Part shown: one piece after another, positions 1 through 9,177 of the stretch
How the letters are laid out: every line of letters starts with the position of its first letter
Numbering within the stretch: position 1 is the stretch's first letter
Source of the DNA: an uncultured Clostridia bacterium
GTDB lineage: Bacteria; Bacillota; Clostridia; Christensenellales; UBA1242
DNA: 38,825 nt
Assembly (NCBI GenBank): GCA_947366895.1
Contig: CANBBP010000001.1
Coordinates: 347,117-385,941 of the forward strand
Reading direction: 5' to 3'
Translations under genes and position numbers: made by a program
The notes under the pieces: model-generated
What the model was told of the DNA's origin: nothing
What the model saw: the letters and a program-made list of their open reading frames with translations, nothing else
Database searches by the model: none

Positions 1-214
1 AAGGAACAAACACTACTTTTCCACATTTTAGATTATTTTGTAGATAATTATAAAGATTTTTAATTATGGGTAATGTAACTTCGCCACCATGAACACCGCC
101 TTGAATATATACAAACTTACCTTGTTTTTGACTATCTATTGTATATTTTATTATATTAACAGGTTGGTCAAGTTCATTAGTAGCCACACATATTTCTTCT
201 CTTGTGCTAATCAT
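1..214 (-). CDS. Succinylglutamate desuccinylase/aspartoacylase-family hydrolase, 3' end cut by the window
   Basis: This is the first 71 codons of a minus-strand gene that runs off the left edge. I chose the ATG at 214 because AAGAGGA lies about 9 nt upstream, and no stop occurs before the window edge. Residues 34-48 read FVYIQGGVHGGEVTLP. The HGGE is the H-x-x-E zinc-binding motif that opens the catalytic domain of the AstE/AspA branch of the M14-like metallohydrolases, which cleave N-acyl or amide bonds on amino acids. It starts only 20 bp after the ATP-grasp gene ends, so the two are almost certainly co-transcribed from the lysine-riboswitch promoter. The substrate cannot be read from this fragment; an N-acyl-lysine or a lysine-containing amide is my inference from the context. 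Family assignment is fairly secure, exact function is not. Confidence 0.82.
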   Translation of the reverse strand, partial: MISTREEICVATNELDQPVNIIKYTIDSQKQGKFVYIQGGVHGGEVTLPIIKNLYNYLQNNLKCGKVVFVP

Positions 215-234
215 ATTATAAATTCCTCTTATAA

Positions 235-2001
235 TTATTGTTCTAATGAAATAGATTGCCCTACTGGGCTATATCCATGCATAATAGTTAGACTACTAAT
301 ACTATCAGGAATTGCACCTTGTTGTAAAGGATCTTCATCTTGTTGTTCAAAAAGTTTTTCATAAAGTGCATCTGTTAAATTTGCCCACTTTGGTTCAAGG
401 ATAGATTCACCATTTTGAATACCAAAAGGCTCGGAACCTTCCTCACTAAAACCACTAATTCTTAAAATTTGTGTACCCTCAACAATTTGTTGACCTCTTG
501 CCAAACTTACAGAATTAATTGAAATAAAATTTTCAGGGCTATCTAAATCTACAGGACATTCTTCATCTTCAATTCTTTTAGAAGTTAAATCCCACTCATA
601 CTTTCCAGTTTGGTCTTTAGTAACTCTATATACGCCTTCACCTAAATCAACTTTTGAAATATCAGGTTTTCCTACTCTCTTACCCATAAGTTTTATATAA
701 AATGGACTACTAATATGAGTTGAGGCATCATATAAGTTTCTTGAATTGTCCTTAATGTTACTCATAAATTCTTGAACTTGTGGTTGTGAAAAGTCAGCAT
801 AACTTTGTAAAAAGGCAATTCTTTGTATGCTAGGTAGGGAATGTTTTTCATTATTTAAACTTGCAGTTTCGGTAGGCCCTTGCTGACGATCATTAATTTC
901 ATTAATATATATGTTTCCATCTTTAGAAATAATAAGGTCCATACCAAATAATCCCACCTTGCCACACAAAGCCATAACATTACCAAGTTTTGAACCTATA
1001 TCATAAACTTTATCTAGTACCTCTTGTGGATAGCGATAATTAATTTGATTTCCCACGCTATTAGCATCTAAGGTAGTAAGATTTTTATCTCCTACTACTT
1101 TTAAAGTTCCTGGTTGAACCAAACAAAAAGTATTTTCTTGTGTTAAACCAACTTCGCTTCCTCTTTGTAATAAACTATCAAGAGTTTCACTAGAATATCT
1201 ACTTTCCTCTGGTAACAATTCGCCTTTAAATGCTCCCATTGAACCTTTACTTTGCAATAAGTTTCCTGCACACATAGATACATTACTATTAACACCTTCA
1301 ACAAAATGTGCTACTTTAACGTATCCTTTTTCAATTTGACAAGCATCATAAAATTCTTTAAAATTCTTAGCAATAATTGTGCTATGTCCTCCACCTATGT
1401 CATTAACATTTGGTCCACATGCTTGTATTACAATACGCCCATTCTCATCTTTTAATTCTTTATACATCATCATAAGCTCTAAACTGCTTTTTGGTTCTTT
1501 AATTATTGTTGAAGGAATTATATGCTTTTGTAAACCTGCTTTTATTAAAATATCAGAAAGATTTGTTTTTTCTTCAAAAAAACTAGATATGTTTTGTTCA
1601 TTACTACCAACAATATCAACACCAAATCTTTCTCTAATGCATTTTTCCCAAAGTCTATCACCTTCTAAAACAGAATTATAAAGTAAAATAGCAACATTGC
1701 CATTAACACTATCTTTTGGTACTTGATTTAAAATAGCATTTATATTTTCTTCACTTTCATCTAAGCCTGTTGTATCATAAGGCATTGAATATTGAGGCAC
1801 ATTACTAAAAAATTTCTTTCCAGGTCCACCACCTGCCATAACAACATCTACACCATTTTTAGATAAAAAATCTACAGTGCTTAAAAGTCTTGTTGGATAA
1901 AATGCTGGTGCAAAAAACGTTACACCCTGCTTACTATAGCTTTGTGCACAACTTTTAGCTAACTTTATTGAATCTCTATAAATCTTTAGTAAATCACCCA
2001 T
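235..2001 (-). CDS. ATP-grasp ligase controlled by a lysine riboswitch
   Basis: A 588-residue protein with an ATP-grasp core. A lysine-bearing strand lies near residues 145-165 (EKTNLSDILIKAG), a glycine-rich loop near 205 (GGGHST), and the metal-binding segment near 350 (GLFGMDL, then INEINDRQQGPTE, with the E-x-N pair that holds Mg-ATP). ATP-grasp enzymes join a carboxylate, through an acyl-phosphate, to an amine or thiol. The first ~130 residues and the last ~150 residues are not obviously from a named family. I start at the ATG at 2001, not the in-frame TTG at 2016: GAGG sits 10 nt before the ATG, and the TTG overlaps both that site and the terminator U-run. The next gene is an amide hydrolase 20 bp downstream. 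It lacks the size and context of carbamoyl-phosphate synthase, PurK or Ddl. Lysine may be substrate, product or regulator; the sequence does not decide. Confidence 0.82.
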   Translation of the reverse strand: MGDLLKIYRDSIKLAKSCAQSYSKQGVTFFAPAFYPTRLLSTVDFLSKNGVDVVMAGGGPGKKFFSNVPQYSMPYDTTGLDESEENINAILNQVPKDSVNGNVAILLYNSVLEGDRLWEKCIRERFGVDIVGSNEQNISSFFEEKTNLSDILIKAGLQKHIIPSTIIKEPKSSLELMMMYKELKDENGRIVIQACGPNVNDIGGGHSTIIAKNFKEFYDACQIEKGYVKVAHFVEGVNSNVSMCAGNLLQSKGSMGAFKGELLPEESRYSSETLDSLLQRGSEVGLTQENTFCLVQPGTLKVVGDKNLTTLDANSVGNQINYRYPQEVLDKVYDIGSKLGNVMALCGKVGLFGMDLIISKDGNIYINEINDRQQGPTETASLNNEKHSLPSIQRIAFLQSYADFSQPQVQEFMSNIKDNSRNLYDASTHISSPFYIKLMGKRVGKPDISKVDLGEGVYRVTKDQTGKYEWDLTSKRIEDEECPVDLDSPENFISINSVSLARGQQIVEGTQILRISGFSEEGSEPFGIQNGESILEPKWANLTDALYEKLFEQQDEDPLQQGAIPDSISSLTIMHGYSPVGQSISLEQ

Positions 2002-2020
2002 TATTTTAAACCTCAAAAAA

Positions 2021-2059
2021 AATAGTCATAAATAAGAAACTAACTTATTTATGACTATT
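2021..2059 (-). terminator. Riboswitch terminator hairpin with competing antiterminator
   Basis: A perfect 16-bp inverted repeat (AATAGTCATAAATAAG and its complement) with a 7-nt loop is followed on the minus strand by about eight U, ending at the GAGG of the ATP-grasp gene. The right arm (CTTATTTATG, 2036-2027) is copied at 2082-2073, at the 3' edge of the aptamer P1 stem. The left arm can therefore pair either with the upstream copy (antiterminator, 10 bp) or with the downstream copy (terminator, 16 bp). The upstream copy overlaps the P1 strand by about five bases, so ligand-stabilised P1 should free the left arm to form the terminator. This predicts an OFF switch in high lysine. Confidence 0.9.
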
Positions 2060-2077
2060 TATATAAAACTACCATAA

Positions 2078-2256
2078 ATAAGAAAGCACTCCACAAAGAA
2101 TTGTGACAGTTTAATACATGTTTTGCATTAAACCAACCATTTTATTTTCTTAGCCAAACTAAAATGATTTCGGCGATTTTTCCTTTTTAATTTTCAGTAA
2201 AAATTGCTAAGTGTAAAAGAAAATTATACTATTAAAAATCGCACCTCTATCCTTAC
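2078..2256 (-). promoter_or_regulatory. Lysine riboswitch (L box) aptamer
   Basis: Minus-strand leader matching the lysine aptamer in order. P1 5' strand GTAAGGATAG is at 2256-2247, AGAGGTGCGA at 2248-2239, AGTAT at 2230-2226, CGCCGAAA at 2175-2168, CTGTCA at 2109-2104, a CACAA/TTGTG hairpin, TGGAG at 2093-2089, and the P1 3' strand CTTTCTTAT at 2086-2078. A GTTTAAT/ATTAAAC hairpin lies at the P4 position. P1 pairs with one bulge and one mismatch. These blocks and their order are those of Bacillus subtilis lysC L-box leaders as I know them. The promoter puts the transcript start at about the first base of P1. Confidence 0.92.
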
Positions 2257-2262
2257 ATAAAC

Positions 2263-2291
2263 ATATTACACCTAAAGAAGATTTTTGTCAA
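2263..2291 (-). promoter_or_regulatory. Sigma-A promoter of the lysine-riboswitch operon
   Basis: TTGACA (2291-2286) and TAATAT (2268-2263) are separated by exactly 17 bp on the minus strand. The expected start point, about 7 nt downstream, is 2256, the first base of the aptamer P1 stem. Confidence 0.85.
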
Positions 2292-2500
2292 CATAGCATT
2301 TTGAACAAATAAAATAATTTGTTTTTTTTAAACGATATTCTTTTAAAAGACTATTTATATTTACCTTACAAATTATTTTATTATATTAAATTATAACATA
2401 ATTAAAAATAAATATTAGATAATATTTTTATTCATTTTGAACTAACAAAAAATATCTTTACATTATTAGGATTTTTTTAATTTAAAAAGTATAATTATAT
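2292..2500. other. AT-rich intergenic stretch with no gene seen
   Basis: Between the lysine-operon promoter and the terminator of the giant surface-protein gene. No open frame, RNA or repeat could be supported here; it is mostly A/T runs. Confidence 0.6.
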
Positions 2501-2534
2501 AAAAACAAGGCCCTATTTTTAGGGTCTTGTTTTT
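2501..2534 (-). terminator. Intrinsic terminator of the 2133-residue surface protein gene
   Basis: The hairpin AAAACAAGACCCT/AGGGCCTTGTTTT on the minus strand, with a short A-rich loop and a U-run, lies 12 bp after the stop codon. It is nearly symmetric, but only the minus-strand gene ends here. Confidence 0.85.
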
Positions 2535-2545
2535 GTATTTATTTT

Positions 2546-5500
2546 TTACTTAAGATTTCTAGATTTTTTAATTTCCTCTACTTTAACATCAATCCAATGT
2601 TTTGCATTTTTAATTGCATTATCATCTTCTAACTTTATTTCAGAAGTATCAAAGCATGCAAATAGCACATTTCTTTTTATTACAAATTTAATATAAGGGT
2701 CATTACCTATGCCAATAACTAAATTAAATTTATTTGCTTTTACTCTTGCTTGCGGTTGATTTAATGCATACTCACGCAAAATATTAAAATAATTTTTTTG
2801 TAAAGAAGATAAGTTATTAAAAGCTTCATTAAATTCAGGTTTCTCTATTGTTGTTTTGGTTTCTTGAATCCCGTTTTTTTTTACAAGGTCCTCTAGCAAT
2901 TTTTCATTTTCACGTTGTTTATTTTCTTCCTTTAAATTATTAACTTCATTCTGTTTAATTTCAAGTTCTGCTCTGCTTTTTGCTAGTTCTTGTTTAGTTT
3001 TTTCAAGTTCATCCTCAACTCTTTCTTTTTTTTCTTCTTCAATCTTATCTTCTACTTTTGTTATTCTATCTCTAAGTTCATTTAGCAATTCAACATATTG
3101 AGAATCAGTTTTTTGTTTATTATATTCACTAACTTTATCTTCAAAGCCTTGTGCTTCTTCATTTAAAATAATCCTTTGTTTATTCTTTTGAGGATAATTA
3201 TTAGATACTACTTGTTTTGCTTTCATATAAATTTTCATTAAATCATCAATATCATAATTTATCATATCTTGATTATTAAATGGTATCCAATTAGGATTAT
3301 TTGCAAAATTACTCATTAGGAATTGCATTAACATATTTTCTACTCTAGCAAGACGAGAATTTTGATTTTTTTCTTCTTCACTTGCAAGATTATATTTTGT
3401 TAAAGATTTAACTTGTTCTCTTAATTCTTGAATTTCTCTTGATAAATTGCTGTCATTATAACTTGGATATTGTGGAGGCATTGGAGGATAATATGGAGGA
3501 GGCATTGGATAAGGCATTTGCCCATACGGAGAATTACTCTTGGCATTTGCTTCATCTAACTTCTTTTGAAGTTCCTCCTTTTCTTTTTCCAACTTATCAC
3601 TTTTAGCATCTTCTTGTGATTTCAAAATTTCTTGTTTTTTCTTTTTTCTGCGTTTAATAAAAATTATAAATAATATTAATATTATTAAAACTGCTAGTGC
3701 AATAACTAAATATAACCAATATTCAGTCAATAAAGCAAGAGCAGGTGTTAAAAAGTTACTATCATCTTTAAAATCAAACTGTTTTGTATCTTCAATAGAA
3801 ACATTATTAGCATCAACTATTTCATAATTAGCTTCATCAACATCTTTCAAGACAACTTTTGCTGTATAACTTTCACCTTTTACAAGATTTTCAATAGATA
3901 CTTTATTGCCATTTTTATCTAAATAAACAACTGAAAACTTATCTGCATCTTCACTATTTGTTGGTACAAAAATTTGATAGCCATCTTTTTCTTGCCATGA
4001 ACCTGAAATTTTTAATTTGTTTATTGTCCAAGTAAATTCAAGTTCATCTATATCTGCATCTTCACCTTCCCAACGATAAGAATTCATATCATTAAGAATA
4101 ATTGATATTTTATATGTTCCAGCATTAGTTGCTATCATATCACCTTCAATTTTCATTAATGAAGGTTTATATCCAAATTCTCCAGCATGTTCTATTAAAT
4201 ATTGTTCAATGTCAATTTCTTCACCAGTAAATTCTATATTAGTTGGCATGGTAGGTTTTTCTACAAAAGTTCTACCACCTTCGCCTGTTTTAAAATGATG
4301 TGTACTTTCACCATTTAAAATTACATTATCTACATAATCATTTTTAACTATTAAAACTTTTGTTATATCTGCATTTATTGCACCAATTACATCATCCACA
4401 TCTATAATATTATTTTCAGCATCTTTAAAAATATATTCTGTATATAAGCCAAAGTCATCATAGTCTGTTATTACTTCTGCTGTAACACCATATTTACTCC
4501 AACGATCTATGTTGATAATTATTTTTCCTACATCTATAGTTATGTCTTGAAATTTTTCTTTCCAATAAAAATCGGCTCCAGAATTTTTTAATGTAAATTT
4601 TAAAACATATTTTCCAGCATCATAGGCTTTAATATTTCTATCATCTTCATTTTCAAACTTAATTTCATCTAATCCAGAATAACTATTTCCATCTTTAGTT
4701 ATAATCATATCATAATAAAGGTTCCAATCTTCTTGTAAAGAACACATAGTAGCAAAATTATGAATTTGGTCATCAAAGATAGTCCACGAAGAATCGTAAA
4801 CTGGAATATCTAAATATATAGGGGAAATTTTCCAATCAAGTTTTGTTCTTAAACCTGCTGGCATAGAACAAGTTTCAAAATTCTTTGTATTAAATAAAGT
4901 ATAATCTATAGTATAAGACACCTGATAGTTACTTGTTATACTTACTTTACTTTCAGTGGTATTACCAGAATATTTTATACACTCTTTTAATTCTTCAGGA
5001 ACATTTATAAGTTTCATAGTATAACTTAAAGCAGTACTACCATCTGCAGTAGCCACTCTTGCATATTCAAGAGGTTGTCCACTATAAACTGTTTCTACAC
5101 TTCCATTGTTTATAACATATCCCCAAACAATTTTACTTGTATCTATATTTGCCTTTGAAATATTAAATGGTAAAGTACTTGCAAAATTAGGAGCATTATA
5201 ACAATTTGAATTATATATAAAACTTACATTTAAAGTATTATTACCAGCATCAATGAATGCCAATTTACCATTAGAATTAACTTCTATTTGTCCACTAGAA
5301 TTAGTAGCAGAAATATTTGCTCTTAAAGAATTATTTGAATCATCTAATCCAATAAGTTCAATTAAATGTTCAGTTCCATCAAACCTAATGCTTGTTATTT
5401 CATGACCATTATCATCAATCCATTTAGATTGAGAAAAATCATATGTTGCAACAACATCTTTATGTGTATAAAGCCATTTTAAATTAGATATATCAAAATC

Positions 5501-8500
5501 TGCTTTAACAATTTCAAAATCAAAAGTATCGCAAGTGCCACCTACTACTGAAGAAGGATTATCTTTAATTGTTATAACGGCATGATAACTACCAACTTCA
5601 TTAGGGATATCAGTAGAACCAATAGTATCTTCATCTTTGTAATAAGTTATTACAATATCCTCTTTTCTTATTCCACTAGGATTTAATGTAAATTCAAAAT
5701 CTATATTTAACAAATTATCACTATAAGGATAAGTTTCTTTTAAAGCCTCATTATTAATTAAAATTTTTAATTGTATAACATATTTATCTGAACCTGTAGA
5801 AAATGTTTCCGTAGGCACTTGAGGGTCTAAAATATAATTTTGAGCATTTGCATCAGTTAAATATGCTTCTACTATATAAAATTGCTCTTTTGTGCTATCA
5901 TTACCAATGTCATTTACTGAAATAGGTGTATCACTAATTTTATCATAGTTAGAATCTGTTTCATAAAATACATAATTAACCATTTGGTGTAAAGAAATGT
6001 TCCCTACTGGTTTTAATTTAGGAATTACTGTTCCTTGTGAGGAACCGCTACCTAAATCCCATTCAGCAGAAAGAATAGCTTTCTCTATTTGCCAACTTAA
6101 GGACCAAACAAAATTTCCTAAATAAGAAGTTGTATCATTTTTATCAGGAGTTATATAATTTTTTGTAATGCTATTAGTAAACGAAACACTTGCATTATAA
6201 TTACCAACACTAATACCTTTATTTTGTGAATATCTAGCAGTTAATCCAGAAGGCAAAACACCAGTTAAAATTACTGATTGTTCAGTTCCAGCAATAAAAT
6301 ATCTTTTATTAGTTTCATTATAATTCCATGAAAGTTTACTTAAATCGTATTTTCCTTTTTCTATATTATAATTAATAATATGAGTTGCTGTTTTTTGTTC
6401 ATAGTTAGGTAAGGATTTTAAATATACTGTTATAGAATAACTTCCAGCATCGGTTACTGAAGTATTACCAGTAAATCCATTAACCCCTTGTGATAAGTCT
6501 ATTTCCATACCATGATTTTTTAAGTCTTCTTCATCTATTGTAAAATTAAAAGAACTACCAGAGTAAGTAAACCTAATATTTTCTCTATCTTCTATTTCAC
6601 TACCATTACATAGCCAAATAGGATGTTCTAAAGTTATATCACTACCAAGAACTGTAAAAGATTGAGTTTTTAAATTTCCAGCAATTTGATAACAATCATT
6701 AGTAAAATTGTTTCCAAAAATTTCAATACCTATAACATAAACTCCTGGCTCAAGTTTAGGCATTGTAATAGTTCTTGTTTTATAGTCATCTGAAAATTCT
6801 TTATTATTATTTATATCATCATATTTAATGGTTGAATTGTTAGTATTATAGTAATAAATTTTAAGTTCAGTTCTATCGCCAACAAAACTATCGCCAGTTA
6901 TTATTACTTTTGGAGTTTGGTCTGCTTTCCAAGCCCAAGAAACATTGTTATCTGCATCTTTATTATCTGTTGAAATATTTAAATTTAAAAATTTTTTTGT
7001 TATTTCAATTTCTAACTCAAATGGGTCACTCCTGTTATCGCCATCATTCCATTTGGTTTCAGTTGAATCAGCCAAAGCAATTCTAACAGAATACTTTCCC
7101 GCCTTTGTTGCTTTTAATACTCCTGTTGTTGAATCATATGTTAAGCCAGCTGTTATAGGAACAACTTTAATATCAGTTAAATTCATGCCTCCCATTAAAG
7201 GAAATTCTTGTTCATTACCATTATAAACTAATTGTTTTGTTTGAATATTAGGTCTTGTTATAATAGTTTTATTTTTAGTAAAAGTAGTTGTATAAGTTGA
7301 AGAAGTATCTATTTGATAATTACAATCATTAACTATTTTTGCTGTTACAATATAACTTCCAACTTTATTGGGTTTTGTTGGGGTTGTTGTTTCATCAAAA
7401 TGATAACCAGCACCATCATTACTATCATAAACTGCAACAAAAACTGGTTTTCTTCCTTCAACTAAATCATCGGTATAAATATCATTAGAATTTTTTTCCG
7501 TTATTACAACAAAGCCATCATTTCCTATTGAAAAACTAACAGGTATTTTCTTTTTATTAATAATTATTTTTATATCAGCCGTTCTGCTTTCTGTACCTTC
7601 AAAAGCACATTTTTCATCAGTTAAAGTTACCGACGCAGTATGTAATCCAGCATCTAGACAATTTCCGTTATAAGTAACCGACATTGAAGAACTGTCAAAC
7701 CAATCAGCAATACTATCTAATTTTTGTGTTTTAGAATTATATCCAACAACAATATCTTTTGTTGGTATAAGTTTTGATGAATTTTCTTCTGCAAGAGATA
7801 AATTAAGATGTAATGCTGGACGAACACTAAAGTTGGCAGAAGAAGTAATACTATTATAACTTACACCAATATTATTAAAATATCTTATTCTAGAACTTCC
7901 TTCGTCTGAACCACCATTCGACCTTGCGATAATACTTCTAATATAATAAGAATTGTTTGTTCTATACTGAGTAGCAGATAATTCCCATCTGCCAGTAAAA
8001 TTTGTTAATGTCGAGCCATTAACCCCTGCTCTACCTAATTCTCCATAACTTGGCAACCAAATACTATCATCTTTCCAAGCAGAAAATGCTGTTCTAGAAT
8101 AATAATAAGTTGTTAAAGTTGAACTAATAGAATAACCAACTGGAGTTTCTAATGTTTCGTTAGACACATAATCCCAAGGATAAGATGCCCCAGAAGATGT
8201 TAATGTTAATGGTAATACTGTATTATCTTTTTGATATGTATCGATTGGCTTTACAATAAATTTTTTAACACTTGTTGATATTTCATCCTCATTCATTGTA
8301 AAATTTGCAAATATATTATTAACATCTTGAACTGCATTCCCAGCATAGGATTCGGTGCTTGTTGCATATGTGCCACCATTATTAAGCCCAACAGCACGAA
8401 TATAACTTGAACCATACATATTTGAAGGATATGTGCCAAATGTTGAATCATTACTATTGGTATAAGTTGAATATCTATAATCGCTTTCTTGTGTAGAATC

Positions 8501-8947
8501 CAATAACATCAAATCTAAACATACATTATTATTGTTGTCCAAAAAAAGTTGAGTCGCTGTCCACTGTAAACCACCAAAAGTTAATGCTATATCTTTGCCA
8601 ACATTTCCATTTAATAACTTATTATTATTTCTAAAATTATTAGAAGATAATCTATTTTTAGCAAGAGTTTCTATTGTATCAAAAGATGCATTTAAATTAC
8701 CAGATATTTGAGTATAAAGAGTTTTTAAATTTTCATAATTAAATTTTTTAGTTTTTGTTTCATAATTACTTAAAAGAATATCTCCTATATCAACATAACC
8801 AGCTGGCACAGTTTCTGCATATGCACTCTCATTTAAAAATATATCATTTTGCTTAATAAGATTTGCAGATATAATTAAGCTCATACATAATACAATAGAG
8901 CAAAAGATTGATATGACTATTTTTTTAAAGTTTTTTAAAAATATCAC
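2546..8947 (-). CDS. Giant membrane-anchored surface protein with DUF6273-like and Ig-like repeats and a cytoplasmic coiled-coil tail
   Basis: 2133 residues from a GTG start at 8947 (GGTAGG upstream). Residues 1-45 form a signal peptide (KKIVISIFCSIVLCMSLIIS, then a small-residue site before ETVPAG). Residues ~50-385 end in SVRPALHLNL, typical of DUF6273 domains in Firmicutes surface proteins. About 390-1735 is a chain of beta-rich Ig-like modules resembling MBG/bacterial Ig repeats, with recurring YNG, AGTY/AGKY and ITK/ISKA linkers. A single membrane helix lies near 1743-1768 followed by RRKKKKQ. The remaining ~360 residues are therefore predicted to be inside the cell: a charged coiled coil, a proline/tyrosine-rich patch (~1806-1826), a second long coiled coil (~1956-2022), and a compact C-terminal domain (~2030-2133) that I do not recognise. 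There is no LPXTG sortase signal. An adhesin or surface sensor is likely; ligand unknown. Confidence 0.9.
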   Translation of the reverse strand: MIFLKNFKKIVISIFCSIVLCMSLIISANLIKQNDIFLNESAYAETVPAGYVDIGDILLSNYETKTKKFNYENLKTLYTQISGNLNASFDTIETLAKNRLSSNNFRNNNKLLNGNVGKDIALTFGGLQWTATQLFLDNNNNVCLDLMLLDSTQESDYRYSTYTNSNDSTFGTYPSNMYGSSYIRAVGLNNGGTYATSTESYAGNAVQDVNNIFANFTMNEDEISTSVKKFIVKPIDTYQKDNTVLPLTLTSSGASYPWDYVSNETLETPVGYSISSTLTTYYYSRTAFSAWKDDSIWLPSYGELGRAGVNGSTLTNFTGRWELSATQYRTNNSYYIRSIIARSNGGSDEGSSRIRYFNNIGVSYNSITSSANFSVRPALHLNLSLAEENSSKLIPTKDIVVGYNSKTQKLDSIADWFDSSSMSVTYNGNCLDAGLHTASVTLTDEKCAFEGTESRTADIKIIINKKKIPVSFSIGNDGFVVITEKNSNDIYTDDLVEGRKPVFVAVYDSNDGAGYHFDETTTPTKPNKVGSYIVTAKIVNDCNYQIDTSSTYTTTFTKNKTIITRPNIQTKQLVYNGNEQEFPLMGGMNLTDIKVVPITAGLTYDSTTGVLKATKAGKYSVRIALADSTETKWNDGDNRSDPFELEIEITKKFLNLNISTDNKDADNNVSWAWKADQTPKVIITGDSFVGDRTELKIYYYNTNNSTIKYDDINNNKEFSDDYKTRTITMPKLEPGVYVIGIEIFGNNFTNDCYQIAGNLKTQSFTVLGSDITLEHPIWLCNGSEIEDRENIRFTYSGSSFNFTIDEEDLKNHGMEIDLSQGVNGFTGNTSVTDAGSYSITVYLKSLPNYEQKTATHIINYNIEKGKYDLSKLSWNYNETNKRYFIAGTEQSVILTGVLPSGLTARYSQNKGISVGNYNASVSFTNSITKNYITPDKNDTTSYLGNFVWSLSWQIEKAILSAEWDLGSGSSQGTVIPKLKPVGNISLHQMVNYVFYETDSNYDKISDTPISVNDIGNDSTKEQFYIVEAYLTDANAQNYILDPQVPTETFSTGSDKYVIQLKILINNEALKETYPYSDNLLNIDFEFTLNPSGIRKEDIVITYYKDEDTIGSTDIPNEVGSYHAVITIKDNPSSVVGGTCDTFDFEIVKADFDISNLKWLYTHKDVVATYDFSQSKWIDDNGHEITSIRFDGTEHLIELIGLDDSNNSLRANISATNSSGQIEVNSNGKLAFIDAGNNTLNVSFIYNSNCYNAPNFASTLPFNISKANIDTSKIVWGYVINNGSVETVYSGQPLEYARVATADGSTALSYTMKLINVPEELKECIKYSGNTTESKVSITSNYQVSYTIDYTLFNTKNFETCSMPAGLRTKLDWKISPIYLDIPVYDSSWTIFDDQIHNFATMCSLQEDWNLYYDMIITKDGNSYSGLDEIKFENEDDRNIKAYDAGKYVLKFTLKNSGADFYWKEKFQDITIDVGKIIINIDRWSKYGVTAEVITDYDDFGLYTEYIFKDAENNIIDVDDVIGAINADITKVLIVKNDYVDNVILNGESTHHFKTGEGGRTFVEKPTMPTNIEFTGEEIDIEQYLIEHAGEFGYKPSLMKIEGDMIATNAGTYKISIILNDMNSYRWEGEDADIDELEFTWTINKLKISGSWQEKDGYQIFVPTNSEDADKFSVVYLDKNGNKVSIENLVKGESYTAKVVLKDVDEANYEIVDANNVSIEDTKQFDFKDDSNFLTPALALLTEYWLYLVIALAVLIILILFIIFIKRRKKKKQEILKSQEDAKSDKLEKEKEELQKKLDEANAKSNSPYGQMPYPMPPPYYPPMPPQYPSYNDSNLSREIQELREQVKSLTKYNLASEEEKNQNSRLARVENMLMQFLMSNFANNPNWIPFNNQDMINYDIDDLMKIYMKAKQVVSNNYPQKNKQRIILNEEAQGFEDKVSEYNKQKTDSQYVELLNELRDRITKVEDKIEEEKKERVEDELEKTKQELAKSRAELEIKQNEVNNLKEENKQRENEKLLEDLVKKNGIQETKTTIEKPEFNEAFNNLSSLQKNYFNILREYALNQPQARVKANKFNLVIGIGNDPYIKFVIKRNVLFACFDTSEIKLEDDNAIKNAKHWIDVKVEEIKKSRNLK

Positions 8948-9115
8948 AATAAACCTACCTTTACAAAATCAATAACATTAAAAAGACCAAAATACATTAG
9001 CCCCTATTATATATTTTCTTTATAAATACTATTATAATACAACAAGTAACAAATTTTTCAAACTAATTTAAATATTTATCTTATAAAAAATATATAATAA
9101 CCTCAAATTTTAAAT

Positions 9116-9153
9116 AAAAAATAAAACCATATTCAAATATGATTTTATTTTTT
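9116..9153 (-). terminator. Intrinsic terminator after the DUF4874/DUF4832 gene
   Basis: The minus-strand stem AAAATAAAATCATATT with AATATGGTTTTATTTT, fully paired if one G-U wobble is allowed, is followed by U residues 25 bp after the stop codon. Confidence 0.75.
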
Positions 9154-9177
9154 AAATTTTTTTAAAAAATCTATAAA

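Noticed and set aside
89..364. Plus-strand open frame at the left end
   Set aside because: It is antisense to the hydrolase and to the end of the ATP-grasp gene, has no ribosome site, and the minus-strand frame carries clear family motifs.
2002..2016. TTG at 2016 as start of the ATP-grasp gene
   Set aside because: It overlaps the ribosome site and the terminator U-run; the ATG at 2001 has GAGG at the right distance.
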